Of a stretch of 7,282 bases of DNA, positions 1 through 5,751 are shown in pieces (position 1 is the first letter of the stretch; each line of letters starts with the position of its first letter). This DNA comes from JAQBDA01 sp041301185 (GTDB lineage: Bacteria > Chloroflexota > Anaerolineae > Anaerolineales > UBA4823). A program made the translations under genes and the position numbers. Below the pieces are notes generated by a model that was given only the letters and a program-made list of their open reading frames with translations, searched no databases and was not told the DNA's origin. The DNA lies in the NCBI GenBank assembly GCA_041301185.1, contig JBFYSV010000310.1, positions 1 through 7,282 of the forward strand, in the 5' to 3' direction.

Positions 1-1146
1 TTGCCAGGTGCCAAATAGATCATTCAAGTCGATTCGCAGTCCAATTAAAAGGAAGATGAACGAGTTAGAGATGAATGCTGCAAATTCCCAAAAATTAAAC
101 ACCACAATGCGCGTGGTCGGGGACATGCCTCGTGGGCCAATATTGCCGTTCACCAATCCGGCTGCCACAACTGCCAGCACACCGCTCACCCCGAGTAAGT
201 GCTCGGCAATCAGGTATGAACCGAACGCCAGGACACTGGTCAGGGTGGTTTCGATCAGGTAATCGTCGATTCGGCTGATCGCCTGGGATACCAGCCAGCC
301 CAGAATAAAACCTACCAACAACCCGCCTCCGGCCACGCGGACGAATTCGAATATGCTCTCACTCAGGTTGAAGCTTTGAAATCCTTGTAAGGCAGCGATA
401 ATCATCAGGTCGAAGACTACGATGGCAGTACCATCGTTGAATAGACTCTCGCCTTCCAGGAGAACCTGTAACCGCTTCGGCACGCCCATCGTCCGGAAAA
501 GTGCTACTACCGATACCGGGTCGGTGGCTGAGACCAGCGCACCAAACACCATTGCCAGAGGTAGCGCCAGACCCGCACCCCAGGCGACAATCCCTCCCGT
601 GATGAGGGTTGTCAGTATCACGCCTGGGATAGCCAGGATAAGTATCTGCGCCAGATTACGCCGCAAGTCGTTGTAATTCAGGTGGAAAGCTGCTTCGAAT
701 ATGAGGGGAGGCACGAGTAGCGCCAGGATAAGGTTGGGTGAGATTTGGACATCCACCTGGCTGCGGAAGGCAAGAATCAGCCCGATGATTACCAGACCAA
801 CCGTGTAAGGCACTCGTAGCCGGTTGGCGGCAATACCAACCAAAACTGCCACGAAAAGCAGGCCAATGATTAATTCCTCGACGATCAGGAATTGTTCCGC
901 TTCTTGTGCGTCTACTTCGTCGGCAGTTAATTCATCTTCTGGGTGGAGAGGGGTAGTATGGGTGGCTCCAGGCACTAACGTGCCTTCTGGCGAAATTGAG
1001 AATACAGCTGAGGTGATTTGAAGCTCTTCGATCGTATTGGAATTAACAAGTGGCGTGCAAGCGGCGAGAATGCTCATACCGCCAAGCAACCAGCCAATCA
1101 GGAGTATCGATCTGACTTTTTGCAGCTTCAAAGCTACACTCCGCAT
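1..1146 (-). CDS. CPA1/NhaP-type Na+(or K+)/H+ antiporter, N-terminal 382 residues (C-terminus outside window)
   Basis: This is an integral membrane antiporter exchanging protons for Na+ or K+. Translating the minus strand gives an open frame to the left edge. CPA1 signatures are clear: LVPPLIFEAAFHL (residues 144-156), ATDPVSV (207-213) with ion-binding Asp209, LLEGESLFNDGTA (229-241) with the Asn237-Asp238 pair, and a late helix with FWEFAAFISNSFIFLLIGL (352-370). About ten hydrophobic helices follow residue 85. The start is the first ATG after the in-frame stop at 1211-1213; no strong Shine-Dalgarno is seen. Oddly, residues 10-30 look like a type II signal peptide: a basic KLQKVR stretch, a hydrophobic core, then LAAC with Cys30. 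An acidic, Pro/Thr-rich linker (about 31-85) precedes the first core helix. Family assignment is firm; ion specificity cannot be read from the sequence. Confidence 0.95.
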   Translation of the reverse strand, partial: MRSVALKLQKVRSILLIGWLLGGMSILAACTPLVNSNTIEELQITSAVFSISPEGTLVPGATHTTPLHPEDELTADEVDAQEAEQFLIVEELIIGLLFVAVLVGIAANRLRVPYTVGLVIIGLILAFRSQVDVQISPNLILALLVPPLIFEAAFHLNYNDLRRNLAQILILAIPGVILTTLITGGIVAWGAGLALPLAMVFGALVSATDPVSVVALFRTMGVPKRLQVLLEGESLFNDGTAIVVFDLMIIAALQGFQSFNLSESIFEFVRVAGGGLLVGFILGWLVSQAISRIDDYLIETTLTSVLAFGSYLIAEHLLGVSGVLAVVAAGLVNGNIGPRGMSPTTRIVVFNFWEFAAFISNSFIFLLIGLRIDLNDLFGTWQ

Positions 1147-1264
1147 TTTGGGTTTGGTTTCTTCGCTGCTATCTACAATCGAGTTCAAATGCCGGGTAAT
1201 GTAGGGTGAATTTTACCCCGGAATATTTATGATCTGCAGGATTGCCGAATAGCGAGTATATAGT

Positions 1265-1297
1265 TTGCCGGAGCTAAAACCGCTGGGTGGCCGGCAA
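1265..1297. repeat. GC-rich inverted repeat in the rnpB-antiporter gap
   Basis: TTGCCGG (1265-1271) and CCGGCAA (1291-1297) are a perfect 7-bp inverted repeat around a 19-nt centre; two further pairs form outside one mismatch. It lies between the 3' end of rnpB and the antiporter start, so in an antiporter transcript it would be a leader hairpin. No T-run follows on either strand, so it is not a standard intrinsic terminator. Its role is unknown. The rest of the 1147-1347 gap shows no gene and no convincing promoter, only weak AT-rich -10-like hexamers such as TATACT and TAAAAT on the minus strand. Confidence 0.5.
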
Positions 1298-1337
1298 CCT
1301 GTTGGCATGCCTGCAATTGGTATCGAGATTAATCAGG

Positions 1338-1356
1338 AAAATAAAAACAACCCAGG
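1338..1356 (-). terminator. rnpB: Probable rnpB 3' end: P1 arm followed by T-rich tract
   Basis: On the minus strand the 3' arm of the P1 helix (CCTGGGTTG) runs directly into TTTTTATTTT (1338-1347). The terminal helix of the RNA plus this tract has the form of an intrinsic terminator. The mature 3' end is probably made by trimming near 1348. Confidence 0.5.
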
Positions 1357-1841
1357 CCGGTCTATAAGCCGCATTCTGTAAGCATGGTTTGTTGAAGACG
1401 GTTCAAGCCGGCTACAACAAACCATTCCCGGCGATCATCTCTCTGGGACGCGCCTCTCAACGCGCCTCGTGCAGCCTACCCGGAATTGCGGCTGAAAATC
1501 AGCCAGGAGACGAGCAGCCTCCCCACCAGCAGCAATGAGCTGCTAGAGATTATTCCTGCTTGGCCTTGCTCCAGGAGGGGGTTACCTGGCCGCCCGCATT
1601 ACTGCGGGCGCCGGTGGTCTCTTACACCACCTTTTCACCCTTACCGGCTCGGTGACAGGCACTAAGCCGGCGATGTGTCTCTGTGGCCCGATCCGACAGG
1701 TAAGCTGGTTATGTCTTGCGGCGGAACCGCCAAACAAACTCAGCCCCCCGTCCCGGGTGTTACCCGGCTCCCTGCTCTGTGGAGTGCGGACTTTCCTCGA
1801 CCTCACCTGTGAGGCCGCGATCGCCCGACCAACCTGGGTTG
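1348..1841 (-). ncRNA. rnpB: RNase P RNA, bacterial class A
   Basis: This is the catalytic RNA of ribonuclease P, which removes the 5' leader from pre-tRNAs with the RnpA protein. On the minus strand the diagnostic conserved blocks occur in order: GAGGAAAGTCCGCACTCC (1781-1798); a GGTAAGGGTGAAAAGGTG block continuing into GTAAGAGACCACC (1613-1645); GGAGCAAGGCCAA; GGGTAGGCTGC; AGATGATCGCC; and the 3' ACAGAA-nnn-GGCTTATAGAC block (1360-1379). The ends are set by P1: CAACCCAGG (1833-1841) pairs perfectly with CCTGGGTTG (1348-1356), and a further TTGGTC/GACCGG pairing gives about 15 bp. At about 494 nt it is longer than many class A RNAs; one contributor is a long hairpin at 1384-1425 near the 3' end. 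Open frames crossing this region are spurious. Identification is very secure; the exact ends are good to a few bases. Confidence 0.97.
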
Positions 1842-1846
1842 CTGTC

Positions 1847-1875
1847 ATCATACACCGATCAGAACAGGTTGTCAA
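1847..1875 (-). promoter_or_regulatory. rnpB: Sigma-70 promoter of rnpB
   Basis: On the minus strand a perfect -35 TTGACA (1870-1875), a 17-bp spacer and -10 TATGAT (1847-1852) form a near-consensus promoter. Initiation about 5-7 nt downstream falls at 1840-1842, where the P1 helix of RNase P RNA begins. This suits a strongly and constitutively expressed RNA. Confidence 0.9.
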
Positions 1876-1892
1876 ATGATGCGAAATTGTTC

Positions 1893-1921
1893 TGGACAAA
1901 ATCACAGACCTCAGGTAAAAT
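1893..1921 (+). promoter_or_regulatory. rpsT: Sigma-70 promoter of rpsT
   Basis: TGGACA (1893-1898, one mismatch to the -35 consensus), a 17-bp spacer and TAAAAT (1916-1921) make a good promoter reading right. The predicted start is about 1927-1929, giving an rpsT leader of about 50 nt. It is back-to-back with the rnpB promoter; 17 bp separate the two -35 boxes. Confidence 0.75.
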
Positions 1922-1927
1922 AATCCG

Positions 1928-1943
1928 CCGTGACCATTCACGG
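1928..1943 (+). other. Hairpin at the 5' end of the rpsT leader
   Basis: CCGTGA (1928-1933) and TCACGG (1938-1943) form a perfect 6-bp stem with a 4-nt loop. It sits at the predicted transcription start of rpsT. It could protect the 5' end of the mRNA or take part in S20 autoregulation; both are guesses. Confidence 0.5.
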
Positions 1944-1967
1944 TTAGGTTAACTGGTTATATTGATC

Positions 1968-1971
1968 GGAG
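1968..1971 (+). promoter_or_regulatory. rpsT: Shine-Dalgarno GGAG that decides the rpsT start
   Basis: GGAG ends 8 nt before TTG at 1980 but only 2 nt before ATG at 1974. The spacing therefore favours the TTG codon, which also yields the family-typical N-terminus MANIKSA. Confidence 0.65.
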
Positions 1972-1979
1972 ATATGGCT

Positions 1980-2255
1980 TTGGCAAATATTAAGTCTGCA
2001 ATTAAACGCAACAAGCAAAACGAGAAGCGCCGTCTGCGCAACCGGGTCTACAGAGGCCGTGCTCGCACCTTCGTTAAGAGGGCAAATCTCGCGGTATCCG
2101 GTCAGAATCTGGATGAAGCTCGTCAGGCGACCCTCGAGGCGATCAGCGCTCTGGACAAAGCCGCGGAAAAAGGTGTTCTGCACAAGAACAATGCTGCCCG
2201 GCGCAAAAGCCGTCTGATGCTTCGCCTGGCTAAGTTGGAAAAAGAAGCCGCTTAG
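1980..2255 (+). CDS. rpsT: 30S ribosomal protein S20
   Basis: S20 is a primary-binding protein of the 30S subunit that contacts 16S rRNA. The protein is 91 residues, in the usual range of about 85-95, and very rich in Lys and Arg. It shows the S20 pattern: MANIKSAIKRNKQNEKRR at the start, a central basic helix (RTFVKRAN), and the C-terminal block KGVLHKNNAARRKSRL, all consistent with its three-helix bundle. I chose the TTG start at 1980 because it gives the conserved N-terminus and an 8-nt spacing from GGAG. ATG at 1974 would add Met-Ala, and TTG at 1962 would add six residues. E. coli rpsT is known to start at UUG. The gene appears monocistronic, with its own promoter and terminator. Confidence 0.97.
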   Translation: MANIKSAIKRNKQNEKRRLRNRVYRGRARTFVKRANLAVSGQNLDEARQATLEAISALDKAAEKGVLHKNNAARRKSRLMLRLAKLEKEAA

Positions 2256-2304
2256 CGTACTTCTTTCCAGTTATCCTCGATTTATTTACCTATTGTAATT
2301 TAAC

Positions 2305-2340
2305 AGCGGGAGTAGTTCTTAATGCTCCCGCTTTGTGTTG
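2305..2340 (+). terminator. Intrinsic terminator after rpsT
   Basis: AGCGGGAG (2305-2312) pairs perfectly with CTCCCGCT (2325-2332) across a 12-nt loop. The stem is followed by an interrupted T-rich tract, TTTGTGTTGTT. It lies 50 nt after the rpsT stop and separates rpsT from the argS promoter. Confidence 0.8.
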
Positions 2341-2379
2341 TTAATTAATCGCGGGCTTGCATTAACTTTAAGTGGCGAA

Positions 2380-2405
2380 TTGAGTTCACCATCCTAAGAT
2401 ATAAT
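2380..2405 (+). promoter_or_regulatory. argS: Candidate argS promoter
   Basis: A perfect -10 hexamer TATAAT occupies 2400-2405, about 42 bp before the argS ATG. The best -35-like hexamer is TTGAGT (2380-2385), but its 14-bp spacing is too short. The promoter may depend on an activator or on the strong -10 alone. The leader is too short to hold a T-box. Confidence 0.5.
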
Positions 2406-2447
2406 ACTTGTTGTCAGACACCCTGTATGTAATGTAGATCCAAACTC

Positions 2448-4265
2448 ATGTTTGAACAAGAGCAGCAAACCGTAGAAGCCCATATCTTGAAGTACTGCGC
2501 CTTGAACGGGCTCCCGCCTGTGGACGATCTGGCGTGGATCCCCATTCCATTCACTGGCGAGTGGGGGATTTCCACCTCGTTTTTCAAATTGGCTGCGCTT
2601 GAAGCTCGGTTGATGAAGGAGCGTACCGGTGAGGGGATCAATGTCCAGCAGCGCGCCCAAGAGATTGCCGGAGGAATTGCCGCTTCGCTGGGCAATTTGC
2701 AGGGGTTTGCCCGTATCGAGGCGTTGCGCGGCTACCTGAACCTGTATTTCTCGGCTGATGAGTATGCCCGCCGGGTCGTCGATACGGTCTTGGTCCAGGG
2801 AGCGGATTTTGGTCGTGGGGCGCCGAAGAATGAGCGCATCATGGTCGAGTATGCCCAACCTAATACCCATCACTCATTCCATATCGGCCATTTTCGCAAT
2901 GCCATCCTGGGAGAGGTGCTGGCTCGCCTGGTTGATTTCGCCGGTTTTGACACCATCCGGGCTTCCTATCCTGGAGATATTGGATTGGGAGTGATCACTG
3001 TTGTATGGGCTTACAAGCGATTCTATGAGGGGCAGGAGCCGCCCGGCATCCATGAGCGCGGCCAGTGGCTGCTAAAAGTGTATGTTGAAGCCACCAGCCT
3101 GTTGCAAGCCAAGGAAGATGAGACTGAAGTAGAGAAATCCCGCAGGGAGATGTTAGAAGCAGAACGGCGTGATGTATATCGACGCTGGGATGCTGGCGAT
3201 CCTGAGGTGCGTGAGCTTTGGCGGCGCACGCGCCAGTGGAGCCTGGAAGAGCTGCAAGCGATATTAGATCTGCTGGATATCCACATTGAAGTGTGGTTCT
3301 TTGAAAGCGAGGTTGACGAGGCTGCCAAGAAAATCGTCGATGAGCTGATTGCCCGAGGGATTGCCGATGACGAGCGTTCCCAGGGTGGGGCTGTCATCGT
3401 CCACATTGACGAAAAACTCGGCCTGCAGAAAGAGAAGTACCGCAGTAACGTTATCCTGCGGAATGACGGCACCACCTTGTATCTCACCAAAGACCTGGCG
3501 CTGGCAAAAATCAAGTTCGAGCGCTTTCACGTGGACCGCTCGGTATATGTGGTGGATGTGCGCCAGAGTCTTCACCTGCAGCAAACCTTCAAGATCCTGG
3601 AGCTCATGGGATTTCCCCAGGCAGGGAAATGCCACCACCTTGGTTATGGTTTTGTCAGCCTGCCGGAAGGCGCGATGTCGGCGCGCCGGGGACGGGTAGT
3701 GCTTTTTAAGGATGTTGCCGATGAGGCTGTCCGGCGGGTGCGGGCGGTAATCGCTGAGAAGAACCCATCCATGCCCGAAACACAGCGTGCCCTGGTTGCT
3801 CAGCAGGTAGGGTTGGGTGCGCTGGCGTATGGTGTGCTTTCGGTTGACAACAATAAAGATATCGTCTTTGATCTGGAAGCTGCGCTGAATTTTGACGGGC
3901 ATACTGCACCTTATATCCAAAATGCCCATGTCAGGGCGAATAGTATCCTGCGCAAATCGGACGGTGTGCCGGAGCAGGCTACCTTTGATTATGAGATGAC
4001 CCCGCATGAGGTTCAGCTCATAGACCTGCTCTCGCGCTTCCCGGATACAGTCCAGATTGCTGCCCAGGAGTATAAGCCATTGCAAATGGCGAATTATGCC
4101 TACCAGTTAGCCGGAGCTTTCCATAGTTTTTATCATGTTGTCCCGGTATTGCAGACCGAAAATCCAGCTGTTCGAGCAGCACGCCTGCGCCTGGTAGCCG
4201 CAGCCAGGCAGACCTTGGCAAATGCGCTGCGCCTGTTGGATATCCAGGCGCCGGAGGCGATGTAG
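2448..4265 (+). CDS. argS: Arginyl-tRNA synthetase (class I)
   Basis: This cytoplasmic enzyme joins arginine to tRNA-Arg using ATP. The 605 residues include an N-terminal region of about 120 residues matching the ArgRS additional domain. The class I catalytic fold follows, with VEYAQPNT and HIGH at 145-148, RNDGTTLYLTKDLALA (339-354) and GFVSLPEGAMSARRG (401-415) in the KMSKS position. The C-terminal DALR anticodon-binding domain starts near YIQNAHVRANSIL (489-501) and ends ANALRLLDIQAPEAM, typical of ArgRS. ATG 2448 is the first start after the in-frame stop at 2430-2432; no Shine-Dalgarno is evident. Unusually, the first Lys of KMSKS is Ala409 and the Lys that often precedes HIGH is His142. 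The gene may be co-transcribed with the next one. Confidence 0.97.
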   Translation: MFEQEQQTVEAHILKYCALNGLPPVDDLAWIPIPFTGEWGISTSFFKLAALEARLMKERTGEGINVQQRAQEIAGGIAASLGNLQGFARIEALRGYLNLYFSADEYARRVVDTVLVQGADFGRGAPKNERIMVEYAQPNTHHSFHIGHFRNAILGEVLARLVDFAGFDTIRASYPGDIGLGVITVVWAYKRFYEGQEPPGIHERGQWLLKVYVEATSLLQAKEDETEVEKSRREMLEAERRDVYRRWDAGDPEVRELWRRTRQWSLEELQAILDLLDIHIEVWFFESEVDEAAKKIVDELIARGIADDERSQGGAVIVHIDEKLGLQKEKYRSNVILRNDGTTLYLTKDLALAKIKFERFHVDRSVYVVDVRQSLHLQQTFKILELMGFPQAGKCHHLGYGFVSLPEGAMSARRGRVVLFKDVADEAVRRVRAVIAEKNPSMPETQRALVAQQVGLGALAYGVLSVDNNKDIVFDLEAALNFDGHTAPYIQNAHVRANSILRKSDGVPEQATFDYEMTPHEVQLIDLLSRFPDTVQIAAQEYKPLQMANYAYQLAGAFHSFYHVVPVLQTENPAVRAARLRLVAAARQTLANALRLLDIQAPEAM

Positions 4266-4293
4266 CCACAGCACCGCAGAATTGATTAACCAT

Positions 4294-4317
4294 CCGGCAT
4301 CCCGGCCGGCGTCCCGG
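4294..4317. repeat. Two tandem 12-bp GC-rich repeats between argS and the next gene
   Basis: CCGGCATCCCGG (4294-4305) is followed at once by CCGGCGTCCCGG (4306-4317), differing at one base. The repeat sits 28 nt after the argS stop and 46 nt before the next start. Each unit has self-complementary ends, so it could also fold. There is no T-run, so it is not a clear terminator. Confidence 0.6.
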
Positions 4318-4344
4318 TTGGATTGCACGGATGGAATATTGCAC

Positions 4345-4350
4345 AAGGAG
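4345..4350 (+). promoter_or_regulatory. Ribosome binding site AAGGAG for the COG2403-like gene
   Basis: AAGGAG ends 13 nt before ATG 4364, a somewhat long gap. It lies downstream of the alternative in-frame ATG at 4331, so it argues against that earlier start. Confidence 0.65.
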
Positions 4351-4363
4351 AATCTCACAACCA

Positions 4364-5683
4364 ATGGCACCGATCCGCACTATTATCATGGGCGCCGCCG
4401 GGCGCGATTTCCACAACTTCAATGTTTTTTTCCGTGATAACCCAAACTACCAGGTGGTTGCTTTTACTGCAACCCAGATCCCAGACATCGAAGGGCGCAC
4501 CTATCCGGCTCAGCTTGCCGGATCCCTCTACCCTGAGGGCGTCTCAATTTTTGCCGAAGAAGATCTGGTCGATTTGATTGCGGAAAAACAGGCCGAGCAA
4601 GTTATCTTTGCTTATAGTGATGTCCCGCATGAAGTTGTCATGCACAAAGCCTCTCAGGTATTGGCTGCAGGGGCTGATTTTCGCCTGATGGGGCTCAAAG
4701 CCACCCAATTGAAATCTGCCAAACCTGTGGTGTCCGTATGCGCGGTGCGCACAGGCTCCGGGAAAAGCCAGACCACCCGCCGCGTATCTTTAGTTCTGCG
4801 GGATATGGGCTATAAAGTGGCTGTGATCCGCCATCCAATGCCTTATGGTGACCTGGTTAAGCAGGCTGTACAGCGCTTTGCAACATATTCAGACCTGGAT
4901 GTTCACGATTGTACTATCGAGGAGCGCGAAGAGTACGAGCCGCACCTGGATAACGGTATGATCGTCTATGCGGGGGTAGACTACGAACGCATCCTGCGCC
5001 AGGCCGAGCAAGAAGTGGACATTGTCTTGTGGGATGGCGGTAATAACGACTTTCCCTTCTACGTGTCCGATTTCCGGATCGTAGTGGCTGATCCGCACCG
5101 CCCCGGGCATGAGCTCAGCTATCACCCTGGCGAGACCAACCTGCGGTCGGCAGACGTGGTTGTGATCAACAAAGTCGATACAGCTGATGCAGATAAAGTG
5201 ATCCAGGTGCGCGAGAACATCCGCCGCACCAATCCGGGGGTGGTTGTCATCGAGGCGGCCTCGCCTCTATTTGTGGATGATCCAGCAGCCATTCGCGGCA
5301 AGCGGGTCCTGGCGATTGAAGATGGACCCACCTTGACCCATGGCGAAATGGCGTATGGGGCAGCCTGGGTGGCAGCCCGCCGTTTTGGCGCCGCCGAGAT
5401 TGTTGACCCGCGACCTTATGCCGTCAATTCTATCTCAGCTACTTTCGAGAAATATCCCACCACTGGACCGATCCTGCCTGCTATGGGCTATGGAGAAGCC
5501 CAGACCCGAGACCTGGAGGAAACCATCCGGCGGGCGGATGTGGACCTGGTGCTGATTGGCACTCCAATCGACCTGAATCGCGTGATCAAGATTGATAAAC
5601 CGTCCCAACGGGTGCGTTACGAGCTTCAGGAAATTGGTCAACCAACCCTGGCTGATCTACTCAAAGCCAAGTTCGGTAAGTAA
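4364..5683 (+). CDS. P-loop GTPase-like protein of the COG2403 / cyclic 2,3-diphosphoglycerate synthetase-like family
   Basis: The 439-residue protein is predicted to be soluble. It opens with MAPIRTIIMGAAGRDFHNFN, the start I recall for COG2403 proteins, a family that includes the archaeal enzyme cyclizing 2,3-diphosphoglycerate with ATP. An N-terminal Rossmann-like region (about 1-115) is followed by a P-loop domain. That domain has Walker A RTGSGKS (129-135), a WDGGNNDFPF segment (223-232) whose Asp224 fits a Walker B role, and NKVD (269-272), a G4-like guanine-specificity motif. Its length is close to the roughly 460 residues of the archaeal enzyme. ATG 4364 is preferred over ATG 4331 because AAGGAG lies between them and the conserved N-terminus begins here. 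It lies 98 nt after argS on the same strand. The family is fairly sure; activity and nucleotide (ATP or GTP) are not. Confidence 0.8.
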   Translation: MAPIRTIIMGAAGRDFHNFNVFFRDNPNYQVVAFTATQIPDIEGRTYPAQLAGSLYPEGVSIFAEEDLVDLIAEKQAEQVIFAYSDVPHEVVMHKASQVLAAGADFRLMGLKATQLKSAKPVVSVCAVRTGSGKSQTTRRVSLVLRDMGYKVAVIRHPMPYGDLVKQAVQRFATYSDLDVHDCTIEEREEYEPHLDNGMIVYAGVDYERILRQAEQEVDIVLWDGGNNDFPFYVSDFRIVVADPHRPGHELSYHPGETNLRSADVVVINKVDTADADKVIQVRENIRRTNPGVVVIEAASPLFVDDPAAIRGKRVLAIEDGPTLTHGEMAYGAAWVAARRFGAAEIVDPRPYAVNSISATFEKYPTTGPILPAMGYGEAQTRDLEETIRRADVDLVLIGTPIDLNRVIKIDKPSQRVRYELQEIGQPTLADLLKAKFGK

Positions 5684-5692
5684 AACGAACGC

Positions 5693-5735
5693 GAGATGGG
5701 ATATTGCCAGAATGGGCGATATCCCATCTCACTTT
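5693..5735 (+). terminator. Strong terminator-like hairpin between the COG2403-like gene and the methyltransferase
   Basis: Positions 5693-5708 pair with 5715-5730 in a 16-bp stem with one T-G wobble and a 6-nt loop, followed by ACTTTTG. The stem is very stable but the T-run is short. It begins 9 nt after the upstream stop codon and ends 21 nt before the methyltransferase ATG. Termination may therefore be partial. Confidence 0.7.
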
Positions 5736-5751
5736 TGCCTCGCTTCCTCCC

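Noticed and set aside
8..1209. Several plus-strand open frames of 60-85 codons
   Set aside because: They are antisense to the antiporter, whose minus-strand frame is open throughout and carries CPA1 motifs. The plus-strand translations have no recognizable domain.
1147..1347. Known Na+ or c-di-AMP riboswitch upstream of the antiporter
   Set aside because: Position is suggestive, but I could not match a class consensus by eye; only a simple inverted repeat is supported.
1395..1414. TTCAAG loop in the rnpB hairpin as a tRNA T-loop
   Set aside because: Only a short GGTTCAAG-like stretch is present. No acceptor stem, anticodon arm or D-arm surrounds it, and it lies inside RNase P RNA.
1582..1952. 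Open frames on both strands of up to 119 codons
   Set aside because: They lie in or across the RNase P RNA and its promoter. Conserved RNA blocks explain the sequence, and the translations look non-coding.
2343..2447. Possible T-box leader for argS
   Set aside because: With the -10 at 2400-2405 the leader is only about 35-40 nt. There is no T-box consensus and no antiterminator hairpin.
3264..4085. Long minus-strand frame of 273 codons opposite argS
   Set aside because: It is antisense to the catalytic and anticodon-binding regions of ArgRS, which match the family end to end. Such frames are common in GC-rich genes.
4331..4363. Earlier ATG (4331) for the COG2403-like protein
   Set aside because: The best Shine-Dalgarno, AAGGAG, lies downstream of this ATG, and the conserved family N-terminus begins at ATG 4364.
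5704..5751. Earlier TTG start for the methyltransferase
   Set aside because: TTG 5704 lies in the stem of the terminator-like hairpin, and the residues it would add do not resemble a methyltransferase N-terminus. ATG 5752 is simpler.
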